Part shown: positions 1 through 7,698 of the stretch, piece by piece
Layout of the letters: each line of letters starts with the position of its first letter
Position numbering within the stretch: position 1 is the stretch's first letter
Origin: Acidithiobacillus ferruginosus
Lineage (GTDB): Bacteria > Pseudomonadota > Gammaproteobacteria > Acidithiobacillales > Acidithiobacillaceae
NCBI RefSeq assembly: GCF_018854495.1
Contig: NZ_JABBDR010000170.1
Span: 1 to 12,024, forward strand
Direction: 5' to 3'
Length of the DNA stretch: 12,024 nt
Notes under the pieces: model-generated
Told to the model about the DNA's origin: nothing
Databases searched by the model: none
What the model saw: the letters and a program-made list of their open reading frames with translations, nothing else
Program-made: the position numbers and the translations under genes

Positions 1-1
1 C

Positions 2-517
2 GCGGCATCGGTGGATGAGGCGGCGATCAACTGGGGCGTCAAGGTACTGCGCTATGAGATCAAGGACATTACCCCGCCTCAGGAGATCATCCGCGCCATG
101 GAGTTGCAGATCACGGCCGAGCGGGAAAAACGGGCACTGATCGCCAAGTCCGAAGGGCAACGGCAGCAACAGATCAACACCTCCGAGGGGCAACGGCAGC
201 AGGACATCAATGTCGCCGATGGCCGCAAACAGGCGGAAGTGCTTCGCGCTCAGGGTGAGGCTGCGGCCATCCAGTTGGTGGCAGAAGCCACCGCGGCCGC
301 CATCCGGGTCATCGGCGATGCTGCGCAAGCCCCGGGCGGTATCGAGGCCCTACAGATGCAGTTGGCCAAGGACTATATCGAAAAATGGGGCAACCTCGCC
401 AAGGCGGGCACCAGTCTGGTGATCCCGGCGGATCTGGGCAATATCGGTGCACTGGTGGGTACGGCGCTCTCCATGGTCAAACAGTCGGGCGGGCAGAATG
501 CGGCGGTGAAAGCCTGA
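2..517 (+). CDS. SPFH/band-7 family protein (paraslipin/QmcA-like), C-terminal part
   Basis: This is the 3' end of a gene that enters from the left edge; codons are open from position 2 and the stop is TGA at 515-517. The visible part begins with the end of the SPFH (prohibitin homology) domain: the stretch AINWGVKVLRYEIKDITPP closely matches the corresponding stretch of E. coli QmcA. It continues into a charged Glu/Gln/Arg/Ala helix built from 11-residue units (149-280), then a helical C-terminal region that resembles the Band_7_C extension of stomatin-like/paraslipin proteins. Family members are anchored in the inner membrane by an N-terminal segment, here outside the window, and oligomerise into ring- or cage-like scaffolds in membrane microdomains, often next to an NfeD partner. 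No partner is visible on this side. QmcA/paraslipin is preferred over HflC/HflK because of the C-terminal extension. The family is secure, the exact orthologue less so. Confidence 0.85.
   Translation, partial: AASVDEAAINWGVKVLRYEIKDITPPQEIIRAMELQITAEREKRALIAKSEGQRQQQINTSEGQRQQDINVADGRKQAEVLRAQGEAAAIQLVAEATAAAIRVIGDAAQAPGGIEALQMQLAKDYIEKWGNLAKAGTSLVIPADLGNIGALVGTALSMVKQSGGQNAAVKA
149..280 (+). repeat. Four tandem 33-bp (11-residue) coding units in the SPFH coiled coil
   Basis: Four consecutive 33-bp units (149-181, 182-214, 215-247, 248-280) encode SEGQRQQQINT, SEGQRQQDINV, ADGRKQAEVLR and AQGEAAAIQLV. The first two are almost identical in DNA as well as protein; the last two keep only the pattern. 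An 11-residue period is the signature of a hendecad, near-straight coiled coil, which suits the rod-like stalk of SPFH proteins. Confidence 0.7.
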
Positions 518-581
518 ACACCGCCTGAGGTGCCTGCGAAATCAGGATCGCGGGCGCATAGGGGCCAGGTGAGGAAGGATG

Positions 582-616
582 GTGCCATGGGGCATGGGTC
601 AGATGGCCCCGGGCAC
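582..616. terminator. Possible bidirectional hairpin between converging SPFH gene and pgl
   Basis: GTGCC (582-586) pairs with GGCAC (612-616), and GGGGC (589-593) pairs with GCCCC (606-610). This gives a ten-pair stem with a small 2x1 internal loop and a 12-nt apical loop. It lies in the 81-bp gap between the two convergent genes and overlaps the pgl stop codon (599-601). There is no run of T on either side, so it is not a classical intrinsic terminator. It may be only a 3'-end stabilising or pausing structure. Confidence 0.25.
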
Positions 617-1309
617 TACTTCCGGCCAGGCTGCATTGTCCAGCCAGACATCCGCTGCTGGGCCTACCGTGGCGGCGGGAATGGGCTCGCCCCGTCGCCA
701 GGCCGTGAGTGCCGACCGTTTGCCGCCGCCGGCAGCCATAAAGAACATTTCCCGCGTGTATTGTAAGCGCCAGCCGCTCAGGCTCACCCTTTGGGGTGGC
801 GCCTTGGCGGCGTCGTGGATGGCGATCGTGGCGGGGCCGTTCTTTTCCATGCCCCAGTCGTGGCCGGGGAACAGGCTGGCCGTATGGCCGTCCTCCCCTA
901 CTCCCAGCAGGACCAGGTCGAAGGCATGGGGCGGAAGAACCGCAGCGTAGTCGCGGGCGGCCACATCGGCACCCCGCTCGGCCGGGATGTGATGAATCTG
1001 TCGCGCCGGGATGGGCACCCGGGACAGCCAGACCGTGTCCAGCATCAGGCTGTTGCGATCCGGGTCCTGGGGCGGCAGACAGCGCTCATCCCCATGATAG
1101 AGGTGCCAGCACTGCCAGTCCCTGCCCAGTTGCGGAAGCAGGGCGTAAGCCGCGCGGGGGGTGGTGCCACCGGCGACCACCAGATGGAAGGCGCCGCGGG
1201 CGGTGATGGCCTCCCGGGCCATACGGGCGACAGCCGCCGCGAGTCGCCGGGCGAGCGCTTCGGGATCGGGATGAATATGCCAGGTATTGCGGTGCCGAGC
1301 TGTTTCCAT
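599..1309 (-). CDS. pgl: 6-phosphogluconolactonase
   Basis: The enzyme hydrolyses 6-phosphoglucono-delta-lactone to 6-phosphogluconate, the second step of the oxidative pentose phosphate and Entner-Doudoroff routes, in the cytosol. The 236-residue product is the usual length for the SOL/DevB-type family. Diagnostic motifs are in order: AGGTTP (about residues 46-51, phosphate-binding loop), GDER (73-76) followed by a conserved NS pair, and GVGEDGHTASLFPG (136-149). The frame is open upstream to a TTG at 1343-1345. ATG at 1307-1309 is preferred because a GGGAG ribosome binding site lies 9 nt before it and because the extra 12 residues match nothing typical. The gene stands alone on the minus strand, divergent from cysM and convergent with the SPFH gene. 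No zwf or edd neighbour is in view. Confidence 0.93.
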   Translation of the reverse strand: METARHRNTWHIHPDPEALARRLAAAVARMAREAITARGAFHLVVAGGTTPRAAYALLPQLGRDWQCWHLYHGDERCLPPQDPDRNSLMLDTVWLSRVPIPARQIHHIPAERGADVAARDYAAVLPPHAFDLVLLGVGEDGHTASLFPGHDWGMEKNGPATIAIHDAAKAPPQRVSLSGWRLQYTREMFFMAAGGGKRSALTAWRRGEPIPAATVGPAADVWLDNAAWPEVVPGAI

Positions 1310-1339
1310 GCGGATGTGCTCCCGTGGGTTCCCGATCTT

Positions 1340-1365
1340 CTGCAAAGGATAGCCCCACTTTGCAG
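1340..1365. promoter_or_regulatory. Perfect dyad CTGCAAAG-N10-CTTTGCAG between pgl and cysM
   Basis: Two perfectly complementary 8-bp arms (1340-1347 and 1358-1365) are separated by 10 bp. The dyad lies between the divergent pgl (ATG at 1309, - strand) and cysM (ATG at 1416, + strand). Arm centres are 18 bp apart, a spacing usable by a dimeric regulator. On the + strand it covers where the -35 of the nearest -10-like hexamer would be. It could also form a hairpin in a pgl leader transcript. The regulator is unknown. Confidence 0.45.
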
Positions 1366-1373
1366 CTTGGGTC

Positions 1374-1379
1374 TATGAT
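1374..1379 (+). promoter_or_regulatory. Candidate -10 element for cysM
   Basis: TATGAT matches the sigma70 -10 consensus at five of six positions and lies about 37 nt upstream of the cysM ATG. No recognisable -35 hexamer is present at 16-18 bp upstream; that interval is occupied by the dyad at 1340-1365, so an activator-dependent promoter is possible. On the opposite strand the overlapping hexamer TATCAT (1375-1380) could serve pgl, again without a good -35. Confidence 0.35.
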
Positions 1380-1415
1380 ACTGCTTATTTGGATATGGCC
1401 CTGAAGGAGGCAGAG

Positions 1416-2300
1416 ATGGGTGGTCTGGAGAACTGGGTGGGTAATACCCCCCTGTGTGAGTTGCGGCGCTTGTCGCCCCATGCGGGGGTGCGGATTTTCG
1501 GGAAGATGGAGGGGAACAATCCCGCCGGTTCGGTCAAGGATCGTCCCGCCGTGAACATGATTCGTCGGGCGCTGGAGCGCGGCACCATCACCCCCGCTAC
1601 CCGTCTGATCGAACCGACCAGCGGGAATACGGGTATCGCCCTGGCCATGGCGGCATCGGTACGCGGATTGTCCATGACGCTGATCATGCCGGACAATATG
1701 AGCATCGAAAGGCGCCAGGTGATGCGTGCCTACGGTGCGGAGGTGATTCTCACCCCCGCGGCTCGGGGTATTGAGGGTTCCATCGATCTCGCGCACCAAA
1801 TGGTGGCTGCGGGAGAGGGCTTCATGCTCGATCAGTTTTCCAACCCCGATAACCCCGAGGCGCATTATCTCAGTACCGGGCCGGAGATCTGGCGCGACAC
1901 CCGCGGCGCCGTGACCCATTTCGTCTCATCCATGGGGACGACGGGGACCATCATGGGTACCTCCCGCTATTTGCGGGAAGTCTCGCCGGGTATCCAGATC
2001 ATCGGCGTACAGCCGACGGAAGGGGCCAGAATTCCCGGTATCCGCCGTTGGCCGCAAGCCTATCTGCCGCGCATCTACCATCCCGAGTCCGTTGACCGGA
2101 TTGTCGATGTGAGTCAGGAAGAAGCTGAGGAGATGACCCGGCGCCTGGCGCGGGAAGAAGGAGTGCTCGCAGGCATCTCGTCGGGCGGAGCGCTGGCGGC
2201 GGCGATACGGGTGGCGCAGCATCTGGAGGTTGGTGTGATCGTCGTCATCATCTGCGACCGGGGTGACCGCTACCTCTCTACGGGCGTTTTCCCGGCCTGA
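1416..2300 (+). CDS. cysM: Cysteine synthase B (O-acetylserine sulfhydrylase, CysM type)
   Basis: This PLP enzyme condenses O-acetyl-L-serine with sulfide to cysteine. CysM forms can also use thiosulfate, giving S-sulfocysteine. The 294-residue protein aligns by eye over its whole length with E. coli CysM: the GNTPL start, EGNNPAGSVKDR with the PLP Schiff-base lysine at K41, the SGNTGIALA phosphate/substrate loop, FVSSMGTTGTI, GIRRWP, and the terminal CDRGDRYLSTGVF. The large deletion-tolerant CysK features are absent, and NNPAGSVKDR plus RRWP favour CysM over CysK. ATG 1416 is chosen over TTG 1389 and ATG 1395 because AAGGAGG (1404-1410) is 5 nt upstream and the resulting N-terminus matches CysM. 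It is the first gene of the long + strand cluster, 3 nt ahead of the next. Confidence 0.95.
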   Translation: MGGLENWVGNTPLCELRRLSPHAGVRIFGKMEGNNPAGSVKDRPAVNMIRRALERGTITPATRLIEPTSGNTGIALAMAASVRGLSMTLIMPDNMSIERRQVMRAYGAEVILTPAARGIEGSIDLAHQMVAAGEGFMLDQFSNPDNPEAHYLSTGPEIWRDTRGAVTHFVSSMGTTGTIMGTSRYLREVSPGIQIIGVQPTEGARIPGIRRWPQAYLPRIYHPESVDRIVDVSQEEAEEMTRRLAREEGVLAGISSGGALAAAIRVAQHLEVGVIVVIICDRGDRYLSTGVFPA

Positions 2301-2303
2301 CGG

Positions 2304-4364
2304 ATGATGCACGGGCGCAGCAGGGTGTTGCCGAGAATCGTCCGGTGGCTGCTGTTGCCGTACCTGGGACTCGTGGTCAGCGGCGCTGCCGGGGCGCAGG
2401 TTCTGGAAATCAGCGCCGCGGACGTCAGCGGAGCAGGCTGGACGGTACAGCACCCGCGTGTGACGCTGGCCACATCGGCGCAGGGCGACCAGTTGCGTCT
2501 GGCGGTGGGTGTCGTGCAGACGGGCAGACGCAAGCTCTGGCGGCGTGCCCGATGGCAATGCGGGCTCCGGACGACGCAGGGTTGGGCGTGTCCTCAGGGC
2601 CATCTGGTGGTGGACGGCAGCCCGTGGGGCGCACTGCATGGCGACGGGCAAGTACGGTTGCGGCAGGTGGGCGGCAGCGGGCAGGCCGTGCTGGCAGTGC
2701 GTGGTGCGCAATTCGGCAGCGCCCGGGTGCAGGTGCAAAGTACCGCCGCCGGACAGTGGCATCTGACGGGTGCGGGCAGCCTGCCGGTTGGCGGTCTGGT
2801 GCGCGCCTTCACCCTGCTGCCCGCCTCCTGGCAGACTTCGGGGCAGGCCCGGTGGCAAGTTCGGGCGCAGGGTGCAAGCTGGGCACAGGCCCGTCAGATG
2901 GCCTTTGAACTGCAGGGCAGCCAGCTCCAGTTCAGCAGCCCGGACGGTTTGCAGGGCGCCCAGGGTGTCGCATTGCAGCTCCAGGGGGCGGGTGTCTACA
3001 GCGGGCGGTGGCATGGCAGCGCCCGGCTGCGCTGGACCGCAGGGGGCGTTCTCTGGAGTCCGTGGTACTGGACGGCCCCCGCAGAACCGGTGCAGGTAAA
3101 AGCCCGCTGGAAACAGACGTCCAGGGCTTGGCAACTGGACGAGGGAAGCGTCCGTTGGCCCGGCCTCGGGCAGGGCGGTTTTGCGCTGTACTGGCCGACC
3201 CAGAGCGGAGTGCTGCGCTGGCAGATCCGGGATATGAATGTGGCCATGGCGCCCCTGTATGCGAACTGGATCAAACCGCTGGCCCTTCCCGGAGGCCTGG
3301 CGGCTGGGTTGCAGGCCTCGGGGCAGGTGCGGTTTTCCGTGGCGGGAGAAGGAGGGCTGAACGCTCTGCGATGGGATCTGCGCAATGCGGCCGTTTCCAG
3401 CCCGAACAGGCTTCTTGCGGTGACCGGCGTGAATAGCCGGGGCGCGTGGAGTCGTATCGGTAAAATTTCCGCTGCCACACTCCGCTGGCAGTCGGCGGCG
3501 CTCTATCGTATCCCTGTGGGTCCGCTGCATGCGGATCTGGTGGTCAATCCCCAGGGCTTCCATCTGCGGCAGCCCTTTACCCTGACCATGTTGGGGGGCG
3601 AGCTGCATTTCCGGCAACTGGCGGCGCGTTGGACGGGGCCCCGATCGGGTTTCAGCATGAGCGGCGACCTGCAGGGGGCTAGCATGGCCCAGCTGACCAG
3701 GATCATGCACTGGCCGCCGTTTACCGGAACGGTGTCGGCGACCATACCGGAACTGCAGTATCATGCGGGGGACCTCAGCACCAGCGGCGCACTTTCCGCC
3801 CAGGTATTTGGCGGTACAGTGCGAGTGAATGACCTGCACGTTGAGAATTTCTTTGGTGTTTTGCCCCTGTTGCGCGCCAACATCGAGATTTCCGGGGTGC
3901 GACTGAAGCCTCTGACCGACGCTTTTCACTTCGGCTACATCAGCGGCGTACTCCATGGCGGCGTAAAAAATCTCGCCCTGCTGAACTGGTCGCCGGAGGC
4001 CTTTGACGCGCAGTTCCATACGGTTCCCGTTCCTGGCGTACGTCAGGAAATCAGTTATGCTGCGGTCCAGAACCTTACCCGACTGGGTGGAGGTAACGGC
4101 ATCGGCGGATTGTTTCAGAGCCTGTTTCTGCGGATGTTCAAGACCTTTGCTTATGCGCATCTGGGGATGGGGGTGCGGCTCAGTCATGGTGTTGCCGAAT
4201 TATCCGGAGTGGGGGTCGAGGATTCCGGTTTTGTGATCCTCCAGGGCCAAGGGCTGCCCAGGGTGGATATAGTGGGGTACAATCGCCGGGTAAATTGGAA
4301 CGAACTGCTGGCGCGTCTGCAAACCGCCATGCACAGTGGCGCCCAGGTTCAGACAGGAGAGTAA
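2304..4364 (+). CDS. AsmA-like/YdbH-like inter-membrane lipid-transport protein (putative)
   Basis: The 686-residue protein has a basic N-terminus and one hydrophobic segment (about residues 12-30, ending AAGA-Q) that could be an inner-membrane anchor or a cleaved signal peptide. The rest is a long run of short amphipathic, beta-rich segments with many Trp, Gln and Gly, as in AsmA-superfamily lipid-transfer bridges. Two cysteines (C86, C96) could form a periplasmic disulfide. The C-terminal third (about 450-680) holds the most family-like stretches, such as VRVNDLHVENFFGVLPLL and GLPRVDIVGYNRRVNW. The neighbour immediately downstream is a DUF1318 lipoprotein; in E. coli ydbH is followed by ynbE and ydbL, so context supports a YdbH role. 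It is shorter than E. coli YdbH (about 880 residues). Start ATG 2304 (or 2307) has no clear ribosome binding site and may be translationally coupled to cysM. The superfamily is likely; the orthology is inferred mainly from context. Confidence 0.7.
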   Translation: MMHGRSRVLPRIVRWLLLPYLGLVVSGAAGAQVLEISAADVSGAGWTVQHPRVTLATSAQGDQLRLAVGVVQTGRRKLWRRARWQCGLRTTQGWACPQGHLVVDGSPWGALHGDGQVRLRQVGGSGQAVLAVRGAQFGSARVQVQSTAAGQWHLTGAGSLPVGGLVRAFTLLPASWQTSGQARWQVRAQGASWAQARQMAFELQGSQLQFSSPDGLQGAQGVALQLQGAGVYSGRWHGSARLRWTAGGVLWSPWYWTAPAEPVQVKARWKQTSRAWQLDEGSVRWPGLGQGGFALYWPTQSGVLRWQIRDMNVAMAPLYANWIKPLALPGGLAAGLQASGQVRFSVAGEGGLNALRWDLRNAAVSSPNRLLAVTGVNSRGAWSRIGKISAATLRWQSAALYRIPVGPLHADLVVNPQGFHLRQPFTLTMLGGELHFRQLAARWTGPRSGFSMSGDLQGASMAQLTRIMHWPPFTGTVSATIPELQYHAGDLSTSGALSAQVFGGTVRVNDLHVENFFGVLPLLRANIEISGVRLKPLTDAFHFGYISGVLHGGVKNLALLNWSPEAFDAQFHTVPVPGVRQEISYAAVQNLTRLGGGNGIGGLFQSLFLRMFKTFAYAHLGMGVRLSHGVAELSGVGVEDSGFVILQGQGLPRVDIVGYNRRVNWNELLARLQTAMHSGAQVQTGE

Positions 4365-4368
4365 GCAT

Positions 4369-5061
4369 ATGACGAGGCAGGATTGGCTGAAAACGCAGGG
4401 CTGGCGCAGTATGCTGGCACTGGGCTTGCTTATGGCGCTGTCCGCTTGTGTGACCGTCAACATCTACTTCCCGGCTGCGGCAGCACAGAAGCTGGCGGAT
4501 CAGGTCGTCGGCGAAGTGTATAAGGCTGCCGCCAAAGGCGCCCTGCTGGCTCCGGTTGCGCCCGCCGTATCGGTACCCGCGCCGCCGGCTGCCCCGACAC
4601 GGTCCGCAGCCCCCGGCAGCAACGCCCTGAGCATGGCATCCCCCTACCATGCGGCCAGCTACCTGCTCGCCATGGGCTTCTCCGCCATCAGCGGGACGGC
4701 GGAGGCCGCCGCCAACCTCGATGCTTCCAGCCCCGGAGTGCAGTCGGCCAGGGCGCAGCTTGAGGCGATAGCAGCGCAGATGCGCCCTTATTTTGTCAGC
4801 GGCGCCGTGGGTTTTACCGCCAATGGTCTGGTTGCCATCCATGATGCCGCGGCCGTGCCCCTCCAGCAGCGGGCGGCCCTGAATGGTCTCGTGAACAGCA
4901 ATAACAGCGCACTCAGCAACCTCTACCAGCAGATCGCCGATGCCAATGGTCATCCCGAGTGGGCGGGTCAAATTCAGCAGACTTTTGCCCAAGCCTGGAT
5001 CAACAAGGCACCGGCGGGATACTGGTATCAGTCGCCCAGTGGTCAATGGCAGAAGAAATAG
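4369..5061 (+). CDS. DUF1318 lipoprotein, YnbE-like head plus YdbL-like domain
   Basis: The 230-residue product starts with a lipoprotein signal (hydrophobic 14-24, lipobox LSAC with lipidated Cys27). Immediately after the cysteine comes VTVNIYFP and an amphipathic helix (28-52), resembling the beta-strand-then-helix arrangement of the small lipoprotein YnbE. A Pro/Ala-rich linker (about 61-83) and a second hydrophobic stretch (98-114) lead into a DUF1318/YdbL domain (about 117-228) with the hallmarks GAVGFTANGLVAI, DANGHPEW, and [14 protein letters not shown] near the end. In E. coli YnbE partners YdbH to bridge the periplasm, and YdbL is a periplasmic assistant. Here both appear in one chain next to the YdbH-like gene. 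ATG 4369 is chosen over GTG 4336 because AGGAG (4355-4359) is 9 nt upstream and it gives a clean signal peptide. It starts 4 nt after the upstream stop. Confidence 0.85.
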   Translation: MTRQDWLKTQGWRSMLALGLLMALSACVTVNIYFPAAAAQKLADQVVGEVYKAAAKGALLAPVAPAVSVPAPPAAPTRSAAPGSNALSMASPYHAASYLLAMGFSAISGTAEAAANLDASSPGVQSARAQLEAIAAQMRPYFVSGAVGFTANGLVAIHDAAAVPLQQRAALNGLVNSNNSALSNLYQQIADANGHPEWAGQIQQTFAQAWINKAPAGYWYQSPSGQWQKK

Positions 5062-5879
5062 CCACTGCCTTGCAGAATGTGCTGGTTTTCGACATCGAGA
5101 CGGTGCCCGACGTTGCCGGCGGGCGACGGGCGCATGGTATTGAACTGGCGGACGACGCGGGTGTGGCGGAATTGCTGCAGCACCAGCGTCGCATCGAAAC
5201 CCAGGGCGCAACGGAGTTTCTGCGCCCCTACCTGCACCGGGTAGTCGCCATTTCCGCCCTCTGGTGGCAGGGCGGACAGGTCAAGCTCAGCAGTTTCGGC
5301 AAGGTGGACGATGACGAGGTCACTCTGGTCACGGCCTTTTTTCAGTTCATTCAGCGCCATGCCCCGCAATTGGTATCCTGGAATGGCGCGGCCTTTGACC
5401 TCCCGGTGCTGCATTACCGTGCCCTGCTCCACGGTATCCCTGCCGCCCGCTACTGGGAGCACGGCGAACAGGACCAGAACTATCGCTGGAACAATTACAC
5501 CAGCCGTTACCACGAGCGCCATCTCGACCTCATGGATGTCCTTTCCGCCTATCAGGCGCGCAATGTCGCCCGCCTCCAGGACATCGCGTTGCTGCTGGGG
5601 CTGCCCGGCAAGCTGGGAATGAGCGGTGCGGAGGTCTGGACCCATTATCAGGCAGGGGAACTGGCGGGCATTCGCCACTACTGCGAGGTCGATGTGCTCA
5701 ACACGGCCCTGGTCCACCTGCGTTTTGAACTGACCCGCGGGCATCTCGACAGATCGGCTTATGATGTTTGCCAGACCCGGTTGCGGTCTTACTTGCAAAG
5801 CCGGGACGAGGCCCACGTCCAGGAATTTCTCACCCTGTGGCCAGAGAACCTGCATGTCGCGTCCCAAGCCCATTCATAA
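5046..5879 (+). CDS. PolB-like DEDDy 3'-5' exonuclease
   Basis: This is a stand-alone proofreading-type exonuclease related to the exonuclease domain of DNA polymerase B (the family described as 'predicted 3'-5' exonuclease related to PolB'). In the 277-residue product the acidic motifs are visible: Exo I FDIET (acidic residues D16 and E18), Exo II around [12 protein letters not shown] (D118), and Exo III Y212-CEV-D216, matching the YxxxD pattern of the DEDDy class. The conserved HRVVAIS segment follows the N-terminal region. The likely role is nucleic-acid end trimming in the cytosol; the true substrate is unknown for the family. ATG 5046 overlaps the end of the lipoprotein gene by 16 nt. 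No good ribosome binding site is seen, so coupled translation is likely. The frame is open further upstream, but that would only give a shadow of the preceding gene. Confidence 0.85.
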   Translation: MAEEIATALQNVLVFDIETVPDVAGGRRAHGIELADDAGVAELLQHQRRIETQGATEFLRPYLHRVVAISALWWQGGQVKLSSFGKVDDDEVTLVTAFFQFIQRHAPQLVSWNGAAFDLPVLHYRALLHGIPAARYWEHGEQDQNYRWNNYTSRYHERHLDLMDVLSAYQARNVARLQDIALLLGLPGKLGMSGAEVWTHYQAGELAGIRHYCEVDVLNTALVHLRFELTRGHLDRSAYDVCQTRLRSYLQSRDEAHVQEFLTLWPENLHVASQAHS

Positions 5880-7176
5880 CGCTCAGCCTGAGCAGGTGTT
5901 TATCGAAAGTCTGGATACCGAGGGACGCGGAATTGCCCGTGTGGAAGGCAAAGTACTGTTTGTCGATGGGGCGCTGCCCGGCGAGCGGGTCTGGGCACGG
6001 CGTACCCAGGCCCACAAGAGCTTTGATCGTGCCGAGTTGCTGCAGGTGGTCAAGGCATCCTCCCTGCGGGTGTCGCCGCCTTGTCCTCACTTTGGTGTCT
6101 GCGGGGGTTGCAGCCTGCAGCATCTGGAGCCAGCGGCGCAGGTGGCTATCAAGCAAAGACAGCTGGAAGATCATCTCTGGCGCATCGGCAAGGTCCGCCC
6201 CGAACGCGTCCTGCCACCCATTCATGGCCCGAGCCTGGGTTATCGCAGCAAGGCACGGCTCTCGGTGCGCACGCCGAAAACCCGGGGCGCGATGGTGGGT
6301 TTTCGCGAACGCAACAGCAGTTATGTCGTGGATATGGGGCAATGTCTGACCCTCGACCCGCGCGTCGGGCAACGCATTCTGCCCCTGCGGACGCTGATCG
6401 GGCAGATGCAATCGCCCCAGGATTTCCCGCAGATCGAAGTGGCGGCCACGCCGGATGCCGTCGCGCTGGTGTTTCGTCACATGCGGCCGCTGGCGGAAAG
6501 TGATCTGCAGCACCTGCGCGCCTTTGGTGTGCAACACGACCTGCAGATATGGTTGCAACCGCGCGGGCCGGAGACCCTGTATCCCTTGTGGCCGGAGCAG
6601 CCGGAGCCTCTCCATTACGACCTGCCGGATTATTCGTTGCGCCTGCGTTTTGATCCCCTGGTCTTCACTCAGGTCAATCAGGCGGCGAATCAGGTGATGG
6701 TGCGCCGCGCCATGGCGTTGCTGCAACCACAACCGGGTGAGCACATTCTGGACCTCTTCTGTGGGCTCGGGAATTTTACCCTGCCCATCGCCCGGTTGGG
6801 AGCGCAGGTGCTCGGCATTGAAGGGGATGCCCGGCTGGTCGCGCTGGCTGCGGAGAATGCCGCCGCCAACGGCCTGGCGGATCAAGCCCGGTATGCCGTA
6901 GCCGATCTCACTCAGGCCCAGATGGAAGATTTTGCTCCGGCGGGCGCCATCGACAAAATGCTCATCGACCCGCCCCGCAGTGGAGCCATCGAAGTGTTGC
7001 GCAGTCTGACCCCCGGCGTCCGCCGTCTGGTGTATGTCTCCTGCAATCCGGCGACCCTGGCCCGTGACGCCGAGTATCTGGTACACGAGCGCGGCTATCG
7101 ACTGCGAGCGGCAGGCGTCGTCAACATGTTTCCCCATACTGCCCATGTCGAATCCATTGCCCTCTTTGAACGCTGA
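5854..7176 (+). CDS. rlmD: 23S rRNA (uracil-1939-C5)-methyltransferase RlmD
   Basis: The enzyme uses S-adenosylmethionine to make m5U1939 in 23S rRNA. The 440-residue product is the usual length (E. coli 433). Order of domains: TRAM RNA-binding domain (about 5-66); a [4Fe-4S] site with C77, C83, C86 in [10 protein letters not shown] and the fourth ligand C164 in DMGQC; a central RNA-recognition domain; and a Rossmann methyltransferase core with [13 protein letters not shown] (299-311) and IDPPRSGA. The catalytic cysteine is C397 in [17 protein letters not shown] near the C-terminus is also typical. The complete cluster ligands and fit to E. coli RumA favour RlmD over RlmCD or TrmA. ATG 5854 overlaps the exonuclease end by 26 nt and has only a weak purine stretch upstream; GTG/ATG codons further upstream read into a shadow frame. 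Confidence 0.95.
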   Translation: MSRPKPIHNAQPEQVFIESLDTEGRGIARVEGKVLFVDGALPGERVWARRTQAHKSFDRAELLQVVKASSLRVSPPCPHFGVCGGCSLQHLEPAAQVAIKQRQLEDHLWRIGKVRPERVLPPIHGPSLGYRSKARLSVRTPKTRGAMVGFRERNSSYVVDMGQCLTLDPRVGQRILPLRTLIGQMQSPQDFPQIEVAATPDAVALVFRHMRPLAESDLQHLRAFGVQHDLQIWLQPRGPETLYPLWPEQPEPLHYDLPDYSLRLRFDPLVFTQVNQAANQVMVRRAMALLQPQPGEHILDLFCGLGNFTLPIARLGAQVLGIEGDARLVALAAENAAANGLADQARYAVADLTQAQMEDFAPAGAIDKMLIDPPRSGAIEVLRSLTPGVRRLVYVSCNPATLARDAEYLVHERGYRLRAAGVVNMFPHTAHVESIALFER

Positions 7177-7687
7177 GCGGCCCGCGCGCTGGCTCTGGGT
7201 GGATGTCTCCGCCCAACGCCTGCATGAAATGCACGGCGCCGAATCGCGCTCCGAGTATGTCGTATCCACGGCCCGTAAGGGGCTGGGCGAAGAACTCGAC
7301 AGCGGTTGCACGCCGCGCGGCTGGCATGTAGTGCGCGCGCGCATCGGCGCCGGCCTGCCCGCGACGGCCATTCTGCGCGGCCGGCGCTGGACCGGTACCT
7401 GTTACAGTGCGGAGTGGGCGGCCGGCCAGCCGCGTCGGGACTGGATTCTCGGGCGCATCCTCTGGCTCTCGGGCAGCGAAATCGGTTTTAATCGTGGTGG
7501 CCTTCAGGATACCTTCCGCCGTTATATCTACATCCATGGCACAGCCGATGTGGACCATCTCGGTCAACCGGTATCGGCAGGCTGCGTGCGGATGGCGCCC
7601 GATGCGGTATGCGCCCTCTTTGCGGAATGTGCCGTGAATACCCCCGTTTTTGTCGGTCTGCAGCCACCGCTGCACTTCCCCCGCTGA
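7145..7687 (+). CDS. L,D-transpeptidase (YkuD domain) without a signal peptide
   Basis: The 180-residue protein carries the YkuD catalytic signature: H131-G132 in YIYIHG, then SAGCVRM with the nucleophile C147 and R149. Upstream are TPRGWH, RGRRWTG and [11 protein letters not shown], which are typical of a compact proteobacterial subfamily. YkuD enzymes form 3-3 peptidoglycan cross-links or attach proteins to peptidoglycan in the periplasm. Here the N-terminus ([18 protein letters not shown]) has no hydrophobic export signal, and extending the frame upstream gives only a shadow of rlmD. The site of action is therefore unclear. The start at ATG 7145 overlaps rlmD by 32 nt and lacks an evident ribosome binding site. 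It is 11 nt ahead of the permease gene. Confidence 0.88.
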   Translation: MSNPLPSLNAERPARWLWVDVSAQRLHEMHGAESRSEYVVSTARKGLGEELDSGCTPRGWHVVRARIGAGLPATAILRGRRWTGTCYSAEWAAGQPRRDWILGRILWLSGSEIGFNRGGLQDTFRRYIYIHGTADVDHLGQPVSAGCVRMAPDAVCALFAECAVNTPVFVGLQPPLHFPR

Positions 7688-7698
7688 GGATGTCCTGA

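Noticed and set aside
1343..1345. TTG as the start of pgl, giving 248 residues
   Set aside because: The ATG at 1307-1309 has a GGGAG site 9 nt upstream and the extra residues are not conserved-looking; the longer form would also cover half of the dyad at 1340-1365.
1926..4187. A 753-codon open frame on the minus strand opposite cysM and the YdbH-like gene
   Set aside because: It runs across two well-supported + strand genes, is rich in Pro/Arg/His/Gln, has no recognisable domain, and is the expected by-product of GC-rich codon use.
5830..7371. A 513-codon open frame on the minus strand opposite rlmD and the transpeptidase gene
   Set aside because: It is a mirror of clearly conserved genes, with no motif or ribosome binding site supporting it.
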